A stretch of 64,000 bases of DNA from Pseudodonghicola sp048268305 (GTDB lineage: Bacteria; Pseudomonadota; Alphaproteobacteria; Rhodobacterales; Rhodobacteraceae): contig NZ_JBLWVT010000001.1 in assembly GCF_048268305.1 (NCBI RefSeq), positions 496,001 through 560,000 of the forward strand, written 5' to 3'. Below, piece by piece: positions 34,020-42,954 of this stretch. A model generated the notes under the pieces. That model worked only from the letters and a program-made list of their open reading frames with translations. It had not been told where the DNA came from and did not search any database. The position numbers were made by a program, and so were the translations under genes. Position 1 is the first letter of the stretch; every line of letters begins with the position of its first letter.

Positions 34020-35558
34020 ATGGGTATCCAAGCAGCAGAGATTTCTGCGATCTTGAAGGACCAGATCAAGAATTTTGGTCAAGAGGCCGAGGTGGCAGAA
34101 ATCGGCCGCGTGCTCAGCGTCGGTGACGGTATCGCCCGCGTCTACGGCCTCGATAACGTCCAGGCCGGCGAAATGGTCGAGTTCCCGGGCGGCATCATGG
34201 GCATGGCGCTGAACCTCGAAGCCGACAACGTCGGCGTCGTGATCTTCGGCACCGACCGCGAGATCAAGGAAGGCGACACCGTCAAGCGCACCAACTCGAT
34301 CGTGGACGTGCCGATCGGCCCCGAGCTGCTGGGCCGCGTCGTGGACGGTCTGGGCAATCCGGTGGACGGCAAGGGCCCGATCAACACCACCGCCCGCGGC
34401 CTCGCCGACGTCAAGGCGCCGGGCATCATCCCGCGTAAATCGGTGCACGAGCCGATGGCGACTGGCCTGAAATCGGTCGACGCCATGATCCCGGTCGGCC
34501 GGGGCCAGCGCGAGCTGATCATCGGTGACCGTCAGACCGGCAAGACCGCGATCGCGCTCGACACCATTCTGAACCAGAAGTCCTATAACGAAGCCGCCGG
34601 CGATGACGAGGGCAAGAAGCTCTACTGCATCTACGTCGCCATCGGTCAGAAGCGTTCGACCGTCGCCCAGCTGGTGAAGAAGCTGGAAGAGACCGGCGCC
34701 ATCGACTATTCGATCATCGTCGCGGCCACCGCGTCCGAGCCGGCGCCGATGCAGTATCTGGCCCCCTATACCGCGACCGCGATGGCCGAATACTTCCGCG
34801 ACAACGGCAAGCATGCTCTGATCATCTATGATGACCTGACCAAACAGGCCGTGTCCTATCGCCAGATGTCGCTGCTGCTGCGCCGCCCGCCCGGGCGTGA
34901 AGCCTATCCGGGCGACGTGTTCTATCTGCACTCCCGTCTGCTGGAACGTTCCGCGAAGCTGAACGAAGATTTCGGCTCGGGGTCGCTGACCGCGCTGCCG
35001 ATCATCGAAACCCAGGCGGGTGACGTGTCGGCCTATATCCCGACCAACGTGATCTCGATCACCGACGGTCAGATCTTCCTGGAAACCGACCTGTTCTACC
35101 AGGGTATCCGCCCGGCCGTGAACACCGGTCTGTCGGTGTCGCGTGTGGGCTCTGCGGCCCAGACCAATGCGATGAAGTCGGTTGCCGGTTCGGTGAAGCT
35201 GGAACTGGCGCAGTACCGCGAAATGGCGGCCTTCGCGCAGTTCGGTTCGGACCTCGACGCCGCCACCCAGCGCCTGCTGAACCGTGGTGCCCGTCTGACC
35301 GAGCTGATGAAGCAGCCGCAATATTCGCCGCTGACCAACGCCGAGATCGTCTGCGTCATCTTCGCCGGCATCAAAGGCTATCTGGACAAGCTGCCGGTGC
35401 GCGACGTCGCTCGCTTCGAAGCCGGGTTGCTGACCTTCCTGCGGACCAAGAAGGCCGATCTGCTGCAGTGGATCACCAACGAGGATCCGAAGATCAAGGG
35501 TGATGCGGAAGACAAGCTCAAGGCTGCGCTGGACGAATTCGCCGCCGACTTCGCCTGA
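34020..35558 (+). CDS. atpA: ATP synthase F1 alpha subunit
   Basis: A 512-residue regulatory subunit of the F1 head. Walker A is GDRQTGKTAIALD; ALIIYDDLTKQAVSYRQMSLLLRRPPGREAYPGDVFYLHSRLLERSAK is the alpha/beta signature with the arginine finger region VSRVGSAAQ later. Length and N-terminus (MGIQAAEISAILKDQIKNFGQEAEVAEIG) fit the family. It is the second gene of the five-gene F1 operon. Confidence 0.99.
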   Translation: MGIQAAEISAILKDQIKNFGQEAEVAEIGRVLSVGDGIARVYGLDNVQAGEMVEFPGGIMGMALNLEADNVGVVIFGTDREIKEGDTVKRTNSIVDVPIGPELLGRVVDGLGNPVDGKGPINTTARGLADVKAPGIIPRKSVHEPMATGLKSVDAMIPVGRGQRELIIGDRQTGKTAIALDTILNQKSYNEAAGDDEGKKLYCIYVAIGQKRSTVAQLVKKLEETGAIDYSIIVAATASEPAPMQYLAPYTATAMAEYFRDNGKHALIIYDDLTKQAVSYRQMSLLLRRPPGREAYPGDVFYLHSRLLERSAKLNEDFGSGSLTALPIIETQAGDVSAYIPTNVISITDGQIFLETDLFYQGIRPAVNTGLSVSRVGSAAQTNAMKSVAGSVKLELAQYREMAAFAQFGSDLDAATQRLLNRGARLTELMKQPQYSPLTNAEIVCVIFAGIKGYLDKLPVRDVARFEAGLLTFLRTKKADLLQWITNEDPKIKGDAEDKLKAALDEFAADFA

Positions 35559-35573
35559 GGGGAGAACTAGGCA

Positions 35574-36452
35574 ATGCCCAGTCTCAAGGACCTAAAAACC
35601 AGGATCGAGTCGGTCAAATCGACCCGCAAGATCACCAAGGCCATGCAGATGGTGGCCGCCGCAAAACTGCGGCGGGCACAGGAATCTGCCGAAGAGGCCC
35701 GCCCCTATGCCGAACGGTTCAACGCCGTGATGGCGGACCTGGCGGCCTCGGTCGGAGGCAGCGACACCGCGCCGAAGCTTCTGCGCGGCACCGGCAGCGA
35801 CCAGGTTCATCTCCTGGTCGTCATGACGGCGGAACGCGGCCTCTGCGGTGGCTTCAACGGCAATATCGCCAAGCTGGCGCGCACCCATGCGCACCGGCTG
35901 CAGGCACAAGGCAAGACGGTCAAGATCCTCACCGTCGGCAAGAAGGGCCGCGACGCCATCAAGCGTGACGTCGGGGACCTTTTCATCGGCCATGTGGATC
36001 TGAGCGAAGTGAAGCGGCTGTCCTACGCGGATGCGCAGGGCATCGCCAAGCAGGTTCTGACCAGCTTCGACGCCGACGAGTTCGACGTGGCGACGATCTT
36101 CTATTCGAAGTTCGTCAACGTCGTCACCCAGGTGCCGACGGCGCAGCAGATCATCCCCGCCCAGTTCGAACGGGGTGAGGAGGAAAGTGCTGCGTCCGCG
36201 CTCTATGACTACGAGCCGAGCGAGGAAGCCATCCTGGCCGAGCTGCTGCCCAAGGGCGTGGCAACCGCCATCTTCAGCGCATTGCTCGAGAACGGCGCCT
36301 CGGAACAGGGCGCGCGGATGTCCGCCATGGACAACGCGACCCGCAACGCCGGTGAGATGATCGACAAGCTGACCATCGAATACAACCGTTCGCGTCAGGC
36401 CGTGATCACCAACGAGCTGATTGAAATCATTTCGGGCGCGGAAGCCCTGTAA
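35574..36452 (+). CDS. atpG: ATP synthase F1 gamma subunit
   Basis: A 292-residue central stalk subunit: MPSLKDLKTRIESVKSTRKITKAMQMVAAAKLRRAQE and the C-terminal ARMSAMDNATRNAGEMIDKLTIEYNRSRQAVITNELIEIISGAEAL, the two long helices that rotate inside alpha3beta3. It starts 15 bases after atpA with GGGGAGA upstream. Confidence 0.99.
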   Translation: MPSLKDLKTRIESVKSTRKITKAMQMVAAAKLRRAQESAEEARPYAERFNAVMADLAASVGGSDTAPKLLRGTGSDQVHLLVVMTAERGLCGGFNGNIAKLARTHAHRLQAQGKTVKILTVGKKGRDAIKRDVGDLFIGHVDLSEVKRLSYADAQGIAKQVLTSFDADEFDVATIFYSKFVNVVTQVPTAQQIIPAQFERGEEESAASALYDYEPSEEAILAELLPKGVATAIFSALLENGASEQGARMSAMDNATRNAGEMIDKLTIEYNRSRQAVITNELIEIISGAEAL

Positions 36453-36471
36453 AAGAACCGGAGACGAAACA

Positions 36472-37896
36472 ATGGCAAACAAAGAAGGCAAGATCACTCA
36501 GGTGATTGGCGCCGTTGTGGACGTTCAGTTCGACGGCCACCTGCCGCAGATTCTGAACGCCCTCGAAACCGACAACAACGGCAAGCGTCTGGTGCTGGAA
36601 GTTGCTCAGCACCTGGGCGAAGGCACTGTTCGCACCATCGCCATGGACGCCACCGAAGGTCTGGTGCGTGGCCAGGCCGTGACCGACACCGGCGAACCGA
36701 TCTCGGTTCCCGTCGGCAACGCCACCCTGGGCCGCATCCTGAACGTCGTCGGCGAGCCGGTTGACGAAAAGGGTCCGATCAAAGCGACCGAGCGGCGCGC
36801 CATCCACCAGCCGGCTCCGACCTTCGCCGAACAGGCGACCGAGTCGGAAATCCTGGTCACCGGCATCAAGGTCGTCGACCTGCTGGCGCCCTATGCCAAG
36901 GGCGGCAAGATCGGCCTGTTCGGCGGCGCCGGTGTGGGCAAGACGGTTCTGATCATGGAACTGATCAACAACATCGCAAAGGTGCACTCGGGCTTCTCCG
37001 TGTTCGCCGGTGTTGGCGAACGGACCCGTGAAGGCAACGACCTCTATCACGAAATGATCGAATCCAACGTTATCAAACCCGATAACCTGGAAGAGAGCCA
37101 AGTGGCCCTGGTCTACGGTCAGATGAACGAACCGCCGGGGGCCCGTATGCGCGTTGCCCTGTCGGGTCTGACCCTGGCCGAGCAGTTCCGCGACCAGTCC
37201 GGGACCGACGTTCTGTTCTTCGTCGACAACATCTTCCGCTTTACCCAGGCGGGTTCGGAAGTGTCGGCGCTGCTGGGTCGTATTCCGTCCGCCGTGGGTT
37301 ACCAGCCGACGCTGGCCACCGACATGGGCGCGATGCAGGAACGCATCACCTCGACCAAAGCCGGTTCGATCACCTCGATCCAGGCCGTCTACGTTCCCGC
37401 GGACGACCTTACCGACCCGGCGCCGGCAACCACCTTCGCCCACCTCGATGCCACCACGGTGCTGTCGCGGGCGATCTCGGAACTCGGCATCTACCCGGCC
37501 GTGGACCCGCTCGACTCCACCTCGCGTCTGCTCGACCCGGCTGTGATCGGCGACGAGCACTATCAGGTGGCGCGTGACGTTCAGGGGATCCTGCAACGCT
37601 ACAAGTCGCTGCAGGATATCATCGCCATCCTCGGCATGGATGAACTGTCGGAAGAGGACAAGCTGACCGTGGCCCGCGCCCGGAAAATCCAGCGCTTCCT
37701 CAGCCAGCCGTTCGACGTGGCCAAGGTCTTCACCGGTTCGGACGGCGTCCAGGTGCCGCTCGAGGACACCATCAAGTCGTTCAAGGCGGTTGTGGCCGGT
37801 GAATACGACCACCTGCCCGAAGCGGCCTTCTACATGGTCGGTGGCATTGATGACGTGATCGCCAAAGCCGAAAAGCTGGCGGCTGAAGCCGCCTGA
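36472..37896 (+). CDS. atpD: ATP synthase F1 beta subunit
   Basis: A 474-residue catalytic subunit: Walker A GGAGVGKTVLIMELI, the catalytic Glu in GERTREGNDLYHEM, LFFVDNIFRFTQAGSEVSALLGRIPSAVGYQPTLATDMG (the DELSEED region later as DELSEEDKL). The start MANKEGKITQVIGAVVDVQF is the family N-terminus; an upstream in-frame codon inside atpG is not used. Confidence 0.99.
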   Translation: MANKEGKITQVIGAVVDVQFDGHLPQILNALETDNNGKRLVLEVAQHLGEGTVRTIAMDATEGLVRGQAVTDTGEPISVPVGNATLGRILNVVGEPVDEKGPIKATERRAIHQPAPTFAEQATESEILVTGIKVVDLLAPYAKGGKIGLFGGAGVGKTVLIMELINNIAKVHSGFSVFAGVGERTREGNDLYHEMIESNVIKPDNLEESQVALVYGQMNEPPGARMRVALSGLTLAEQFRDQSGTDVLFFVDNIFRFTQAGSEVSALLGRIPSAVGYQPTLATDMGAMQERITSTKAGSITSIQAVYVPADDLTDPAPATTFAHLDATTVLSRAISELGIYPAVDPLDSTSRLLDPAVIGDEHYQVARDVQGILQRYKSLQDIIAILGMDELSEEDKLTVARARKIQRFLSQPFDVAKVFTGSDGVQVPLEDTIKSFKAVVAGEYDHLPEAAFYMVGGIDDVIAKAEKLAAEAA

Positions 37897-37907
37897 GGAG
37901 AGGCCTG

Positions 37908-38324
37908 ATGGCAAACACGATGCAATTCGACCTCGTCAGCCCGGAGCGACGCCTGGCGTCGCTTCTGGTCAGCGCGGTCCGGCTTCCCGGTGCGGAAGGC
38001 GAGATGACGGCAATGCCCGGGCATGCGCCGCTCATCACGACGCTGCGTCCCGGAGTGCTGCGGATCGAGAGCCCGGAGGGCACCTCCGAGTTCGTCGTGA
38101 CCGGTGGCTTCGCCGAAATCGGCGCCGAGTCGATGTCGGTTCTGGCCGAGAAGGCCGTGCCGCTCGGCGAGATGACCCGCGCCCATATGGAAGAACTGAT
38201 CGAGGAAGCCCGCTCCGCCCATGCGGCGGCCAAGGCCTCCCCGGAGGTGGCTCCGAACATCGTCGACGAGGCAGCCAAGCTGCTCGCCGACATGGAGGCC
38301 CTGGGCACCCATATGTCGCTCTGA
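37908..38324 (+). CDS. atpC: ATP synthase F1 epsilon subunit
   Basis: A 138-residue epsilon subunit: MQFDLVSPERRLASLLVSAVRLPGAEGEMTAMPGHAPLITTLRPGVLRI, the beta-sandwich domain, then a helical hairpin EARSAHAAAKASPE. It couples the central stalk to the c-ring and can inhibit ATP hydrolysis. It is the last gene of the operon and precedes a terminator. Confidence 0.98.
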   Translation: MANTMQFDLVSPERRLASLLVSAVRLPGAEGEMTAMPGHAPLITTLRPGVLRIESPEGTSEFVVTGGFAEIGAESMSVLAEKAVPLGEMTRAHMEELIEEARSAHAAAKASPEVAPNIVDEAAKLLADMEALGTHMSL

Positions 38325-38358
38325 TGCGGTCACTGACCCGCAGATGACAGAACAGAAG

Positions 38359-38386
38359 CCGGCCCCTTGTGGGCCGGTTTTATTTT
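38359..38386 (+). terminator. Terminator of the atp operon
   Basis: Stem CCGGCCC / GGGCCGG with loop CTTGT followed by TTTTATTTT, 34 bases after the atpC stop. Confidence 0.9.
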
Positions 38387-38443
38387 GACAACAGGGTGCA
38401 GAGATGCTCTCTACCCCAAGTTGTTGGGGGGCGACGGACTGCG

Positions 38444-38794
38444 ATGAAGAAATTGCATAACCACCTGATCGGCGTAGATCAGGGTGATGTGGCGCTATTC
38501 GCCGATTTCGAGGACGGCGGCCCGATGTGGACCGCAACTGGCCCACGGGAGAAGCGGCGTGCGGTGCAGTTCTCCACTCCGTTCAAGGCGCCGCCTTCGG
38601 TTCAACTGTCCATTGCGCTGCTGGATGCGGACACGCAATCCGCCGTGCGGCTCGAGCTGGTGGCAGAGAACGTCACCGCCGAGGGGGTCGAAATCGTCTG
38701 CCGCACATGGCTCGACACCCGCATCGCGCGGATGCGGGTGTCCTGGATGGCGATCGGATCGCTGCCGCACGCGGACGACTGGGAACTGGACTAG
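38444..38794 (+). CDS. H-type lectin domain protein
   Basis: A 116-residue protein that consists of little more than one H-type lectin (discoidin-II-like) domain: FADFEDGGPMWTATGPREKRRAVQFSTPFKAPPSVQLSIALLDADTQSAVRLELVAENVTAEGVEIVCRTWLDTRIARMRVSWMAIG. That order, with ending W-x-A-x-G, is the family pattern; family members bind GalNAc-type sugars through Asp/Arg/Trp. No signal peptide is visible, so it may be cytoplasmic or leave by another route. It lies alone between the atp terminator and convergent prs. Confidence 0.75.
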   Translation: MKKLHNHLIGVDQGDVALFADFEDGGPMWTATGPREKRRAVQFSTPFKAPPSVQLSIALLDADTQSAVRLELVAENVTAEGVEIVCRTWLDTRIARMRVSWMAIGSLPHADDWELD

Positions 38795-38821
38795 CCGTTC
38801 CAGCCGCTCCGACGATGCGGA

Positions 38822-39841
38822 TCAGTCCATCGCGTAGAGCGATTCGTAGATCGGCGTCAGGGTGCTGTCTTCGAACAGGGAGGACACGCTGGTGCCGTAC
38901 CAGATGTTCAGGATCGCCTGAGAGAAGATCGGGGCGGTGGGCACGATACGGATGTTCGGCGCCGCCTTGACCGCCTCGGAGGGCTGGATCGTGTCGGTGA
39001 TCACCAGCGACTTCATCACCGAATTGGTCACCCGGGTCACTGCGGGGCCGCTCATCACCCCGTGGGTGATATAGGCGTGCACTTCCTTGGCGCCGTTCTC
39101 CAGCAGCACCTCTGCCGCCTTGCAGAGCGTCCCGGCGGTGTCGCACATGTCGTCGACGATGAGGCAGATCTTGTCGGTCACATCGCCGATCACGGTCATC
39201 TCGGCCACTTCACCCGGTTTCTCGCGCCGCTTGTCGACGATCGAGAGGGGCGAGTTGATCCGCTTGGCCAGTTCACGGGCGCGGGCCACGCCGCCGACGT
39301 CGGGCGACACGACCATCAGGTCATCCATCTGCCCCTTGAAGTTCGACTTGATGTCGAGGGCGAAGATCGGCGAGGCATAGAGGTTGTCGACCGGAATGTC
39401 GAAAAAGCCCTGAATCTGCGCCGCGTGCAGGTCCATGGTCAGAACCCGTTCGATCCCGGCCTGGGTCAGCAGGTTGGCGACCAGCTTGGCCGAGATCGGC
39501 GTGCGGGCCTTGGTGCGGCGGTCCTGACGGGCATAGCCGAAATAGGGGATCACCGCGGTGATCCGGGCTGCCGAGGACCGGCGCAGCGCGTCGGCCATGA
39601 TCAGCAGCTCCATCAGATTGTCATTCGCCGGATTCGAGGTCGGCTGGATGATGAACATGTCCTCGCCGCGGACGTTCTCATAGACCTCGACGAAGATCTC
39701 GCCGTCATTGAACCGCTCGACGCGGGCATCGACCAGACCGAGCTGAACGCCCCGGTTCATGCTCATGCGGCGTGCGATGGCTTCGGCAAGCGGAAGGTTG
39801 GCGTTCCCAGCGATAAGCTTGGGTTCGTTCATGGTAGCCAT
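38822..39841 (-). CDS. prs: Ribose-phosphate pyrophosphokinase
   Basis: A 339-residue PRPP synthase making phosphoribosyl pyrophosphate from ribose 5-phosphate and ATP for purine, pyrimidine, His and Trp synthesis. Motifs: FNDGEIFVEVYENVRGEDMFIIQPT, PYFGYARQDRRTKARTPISAKLVANLL, MDLHAAQIQGFFDIPVDNL and the PRPP loop CLIVDDMCDTAGTL. The ATG at 39841 has GGGG ten bases upstream; a second ATG three codons later is possible. It converges on the lectin gene. Confidence 0.98.
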   Translation of the reverse strand: MATMNEPKLIAGNANLPLAEAIARRMSMNRGVQLGLVDARVERFNDGEIFVEVYENVRGEDMFIIQPTSNPANDNLMELLIMADALRRSSAARITAVIPYFGYARQDRRTKARTPISAKLVANLLTQAGIERVLTMDLHAAQIQGFFDIPVDNLYASPIFALDIKSNFKGQMDDLMVVSPDVGGVARARELAKRINSPLSIVDKRREKPGEVAEMTVIGDVTDKICLIVDDMCDTAGTLCKAAEVLLENGAKEVHAYITHGVMSGPAVTRVTNSVMKSLVITDTIQPSEAVKAAPNIRIVPTAPIFSQAILNIWYGTSVSSLFEDSTLTPIYESLYAMD

Positions 39842-39946
39842 ATGCTGGTATCCCCGAGCAGCAATGTCTGTGACAGATTCGTGATGTTGACACCGCTTAA
39901 CATCTCCTTACGGTCGCGCAAAGCGCAGGGCGGGAGAAAAGCTAAC

Positions 39947-40549
39947 ATGCCACATCATATCGACTATTTCTTTACGACATTATCGCCCTATGTCTACCTC
40001 GCCGGAGCCCGGCTGGAGGAGATCGCGGCGAAACATGGCGCGACGATCACATATAAGCCGGTTGATCTGCTGACCTTGTTCACCCGGACCGGCGGGGTCA
40101 AACCGGCCGATCGTCACCCCTCGCGGATGGAGTATCGCGCGCAGGAGCTGACGCGGCAGGCGAAGAAGCGCGGCATGCCATTCAATCTGAAGCCGGCGCA
40201 TTGGCCGGTGAACCCGGCGCCTTCGGCCTATGCGATCATCGCGGCGCAGGCGGCGGGCGGTGGCGATCTGGGCGGATTGGTGCAGAGTTTCGCCCGGGGC
40301 TGCTGGGCTGAGGAAAAGGATGTGTCCGACGATGCGGTGATCCGGGCCTGCCTTGAGGCCGCGGGCTTCGATCCGGCGCTGGCCGACACGGGGTTGCTGG
40401 CCGGGGCGGAAACCTATGCCGCCAATTTTGAGGAGGCCGCCGCGCGCGGTGTCTTCGGCGCGCCGTTCTACATCACCGAGGATGATGAGCGGTTCTGGGG
40501 CCAGGACCGGCTGGAGGATCTCGACGCGCATCTCGCCGGAAACCTGTGA
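39947..40549 (+). CDS. 2-hydroxychromene-2-carboxylate isomerase-like protein (DsbA/GST-kappa fold)
   Basis: A 200-residue thioredoxin-fold protein: IDYFFTTLSPYVYLAGARLEEIAAKHGATITYKPVDL with Ser in place of the redox Cys pair, the mark of the HCCA isomerase group, and the C-terminal AARGVFGAPFYITEDDERFWGQDRLEDLDAHL. HCCA isomerase uses glutathione to isomerise a naphthalene-degradation intermediate, but many homologues lie outside that pathway. It overlaps the next hydrolase gene (TGATG), suggesting a joint role. A GGGAG site precedes the ATG. Confidence 0.87.
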   Translation: MPHHIDYFFTTLSPYVYLAGARLEEIAAKHGATITYKPVDLLTLFTRTGGVKPADRHPSRMEYRAQELTRQAKKRGMPFNLKPAHWPVNPAPSAYAIIAAQAAGGGDLGGLVQSFARGCWAEEKDVSDDAVIRACLEAAGFDPALADTGLLAGAETYAANFEEAAARGVFGAPFYITEDDERFWGQDRLEDLDAHLAGNL

Positions 40550-41364
40550 TGGATGTCGCCGTTCTGCCGCAGCCGGTCTTTACCCGCGATCTCGGCGGCG
40601 GCGCGCGTCGGGCGCTGGCGATCCACTGCACCCTGGCCCATTCCGGCGCCTGGCGCGGTCTTGCGGCCGCGCTCGAGGGGCAGGTTCACTTGGCGGGCTT
40701 CGATCTGCTGTCGCATGGGAACAGCCCGGATTGGGACGGGCAGGGGGATATCCAGGAGCGTCACGTGGCGATTGCCGAGACGCTTCTGACCGAACCGATG
40801 GATGTGATCGGCCATTCCTTCGGCGGCACGGTGGCCTTGCGGCTGGCGGCGAGGCATCCGGATCTGGTGCGCAGTCTGACCTTGATCGAGCCGGTCTATT
40901 TCGCCTTCGCGCTGCGGGATGCCCCCGATCTGCTTGCCCGGCACGAGGCCGATGCGGCGCCCTTTGCCGAGTTGCTGGCGCGTGGCGATTTCGCGATGGG
41001 CGCCCGCATCTTCAACGCCATGTGGGGCGGTGATGCCGGACCGGGGTGGGAGGCGCTGCCCGAACGTGCCCGTGCCGGGATGATCCGCTCCATCCCCCTG
41101 GTCCCCGCCTCGCGCCGGGCGCTTTATGACGATCCGGCCGGGATCGCCGCCCCGGGAGGGCTCGACCGGGTGACGATGCCGGTGCTGTTGTTGCGCGGCA
41201 GCGACAGCCATCCGGTGGTCGCCGCGATCAACGCGGCGATCGCCGCCCGTCTTGCCGATGTGCGCAACGAGGTTGTCGAAGGGGCAGGGCACATGTTGCC
41301 GATCACCCACCCGGAACAGGTGGCAGCGCATCTGCGCGACCTGCTTGCCCGGGCAGGGGCCTAG
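40549..41364 (+). CDS. Alpha/beta hydrolase
   Basis: A 271-residue alpha/beta-hydrolase. The nucleophile elbow is GHSFGGTVALRLA (Ser), the acid is likely in LLLRGSDSHPV and the catalytic His in GAGHMLPITHPEQ. The cap between about 120 and 190 is helical. It is translationally coupled to the HCCA-isomerase-like gene, so it may hydrolyse an ester or C-C bond in the same minor aromatic or lipid route. Substrate unknown. Confidence 0.88.
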   Translation: MDVAVLPQPVFTRDLGGGARRALAIHCTLAHSGAWRGLAAALEGQVHLAGFDLLSHGNSPDWDGQGDIQERHVAIAETLLTEPMDVIGHSFGGTVALRLAARHPDLVRSLTLIEPVYFAFALRDAPDLLARHEADAAPFAELLARGDFAMGARIFNAMWGGDAGPGWEALPERARAGMIRSIPLVPASRRALYDDPAGIAAPGGLDRVTMPVLLLRGSDSHPVVAAINAAIAARLADVRNEVVEGAGHMLPITHPEQVAAHLRDLLARAGA

Positions 41365-41440
41365 GCGGCTCGCCGGCGCCTGTTCCAATCGAGGGCGGGC
41401 GGTGTCGCTATTGGTTCCTTGACTAGCGCCGCGAGAGGGC

Positions 41441-42484
41441 TCAGCCCTTCGCCAGATCCACGAATTGGTCGATAAGCGCCTCGCTGATCGACCAGTCGCA
41501 GACCAGCCGGCAGCCCAGCATGTCTTCGCCGTCGGGGTCTTCCAGCGGGCCGTCCTGCAGGTAGTACATCGCGCCGGCCTCTTTCAGCCGTTCATGCACG
41601 CGACGGGGCAGGGCGGCGAAGATGATATTGGCCTGGGGATCGTTCAGAAGCTCCGCCTCGGTGCCGCGCAGCCCCCCGGCCAGGCGGGCGCAATTGGCAT
41701 TGGCGCGGGCGGCCATCTCAAGCCAGAGATCGTCGGCCAGATAGGCCTCCATCTGCGCCGAAAGATAGCGGTGCTTGGACAGCAGATGTGCCCCCCGCTT
41801 GCGGCGCAGCTCGAACTCCCAGGATTTTTCCGGATCGAAGAAGATCACCGCCTCGACACCCATCAGCCCGTTCTTGGTGCCACCGAAGGACAGCACGTCG
41901 ATCCCCGATTTCCAGGTCATCTCGGCCGGGGCGCAGCCGAGCGTCACCAGCGCGTTGGTGAACCGCGCCCCGTCCATATGCACCTTCAGGCCGAAGTCGC
42001 GGGCCACGGCGGTCAGGGCCTGCAGCTCGTCCAGGCTGTGGACCGATCCGCGTTCGGTCACCTGGGTGATCGAGACCGGGCCGCGCTGCGCATGGTGGAC
42101 GATGCCGCTGCCCTGAGCCGCGATGGTGCTGCGCAGGGCCTCGGGGGTCATCTTGTCGCCGCCGGGAACCAGCGTCAGCTTGGCACCGTCCGAGAAGAAC
42201 TCGGGCGCGTTGCATTCGTCTTCGTGGATATGCGCGACGGGAGAGCAGAAGATCGTCTCATAAGGCGCGGTGAGCGAGGCGAGCGCCAGCGAATTGGCGG
42301 CAGTGCCGGTGGTGACCAGATGCACGGCGGCCTCGGGCGCCTCGAAGATCTCGCGCAGCCGGGCGCGAACGCGATCCATCGCCGTATCGGCGCCGTAACC
42401 GGGGGCGAAGCCCTGATTGGCCTTTGCCAATGCCTCCATGACTTTCGGGTGAACGGGACCGGCGTTGTCGGAGGCAAAGAACAT
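41441..42484 (-). CDS. Low-specificity L-threonine aldolase
   Basis: A 347-residue PLP enzyme of the threonine aldolase family: MFFASDNAGPVHPKVMEALAKANQG, TGTAANSLALASL, CSPVAHIHEDEC, DFGLKVHMDGARFTNALVTLG and the PLP-lysine SFGGTKNGLMG. It cleaves L-threonine or allo-threonine to glycine and acetaldehyde. The ATG overlaps the ycgN-like stop (TGATG) and AGGAG lies upstream, so it is the third gene of a ribF-ycgN-like-ltaE-like operon. Confidence 0.93.
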   Translation of the reverse strand: MFFASDNAGPVHPKVMEALAKANQGFAPGYGADTAMDRVRARLREIFEAPEAAVHLVTTGTAANSLALASLTAPYETIFCSPVAHIHEDECNAPEFFSDGAKLTLVPGGDKMTPEALRSTIAAQGSGIVHHAQRGPVSITQVTERGSVHSLDELQALTAVARDFGLKVHMDGARFTNALVTLGCAPAEMTWKSGIDVLSFGGTKNGLMGVEAVIFFDPEKSWEFELRRKRGAHLLSKHRYLSAQMEAYLADDLWLEMAARANANCARLAGGLRGTEAELLNDPQANIIFAALPRRVHERLKEAGAMYYLQDGPLEDPDGEDMLGCRLVCDWSISEALIDQFVDLAKG

Positions 42485-42954
42485 CAGACAGGCTCCTCTA
42501 TGATATAGTCTTCCCAGTCTTCCTCGGGCACTTCGAATTCGGGCACGGTGCGATGGCGGACCGACACGCCGGCCCGATGGACGCTTTCGGGGTCGCCGGA
42601 AATCAGCGGATGCCAGTCGTAAAGCGGCAGCCCTTCCCACAGCAGGCGATAGGCGCAGGTCTGCGGCATCCAATAGGCGTGGGTGTCGATATTCTCGGGG
42701 CGCAGCACGATGCATTCCGGCACGAACTGGTGGCGGATTTCGTATTGGGCGCAGAGGCAGGTCTCGTCATCCAGCAGCCGGCAGGCGACGCAGGTCAGCG
42801 CGACTTCGCCAGTGTCCTCGTCCTCAAGCTTGTTCAGGCAGCATTTGCCGCAGCCGTCGCAAAGCGCCTCCCATTCCCTGTCGGTCATCTGACGCAGGGG
42901 TTTGCGTTCCCAGAAGCGGGGCGCGAGGCCCTTGCGGTCGATCTGGTCGGTCAT
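42484..42954 (-). CDS. YcgN/UPF0260 cysteine-cluster protein
   Basis: A 156-residue protein: PLRQMTDREWEALCDGCGKCCLNKLEDEDTGEVALTCVACRLLDDETCLCAQYEIRHQFVPECIVLRPEN, eight or more cysteines in the CxxCxxCC and CxxC...CxC pattern of the YkgJ/UPF0260 family, which are thought to bind zinc or an Fe-S cluster. The C-terminus AYWMPQTCAYRLLWEGLPLYDWHPLISGDPESVHRAG is conserved. It starts inside the ribF end (4-base overlap) and is coupled to the aldolase. Function unknown. Confidence 0.9.
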   Translation of the reverse strand: MTDQIDRKGLAPRFWERKPLRQMTDREWEALCDGCGKCCLNKLEDEDTGEVALTCVACRLLDDETCLCAQYEIRHQFVPECIVLRPENIDTHAYWMPQTCAYRLLWEGLPLYDWHPLISGDPESVHRAGVSVRHRTVPEFEVPEEDWEDYIIEEPV

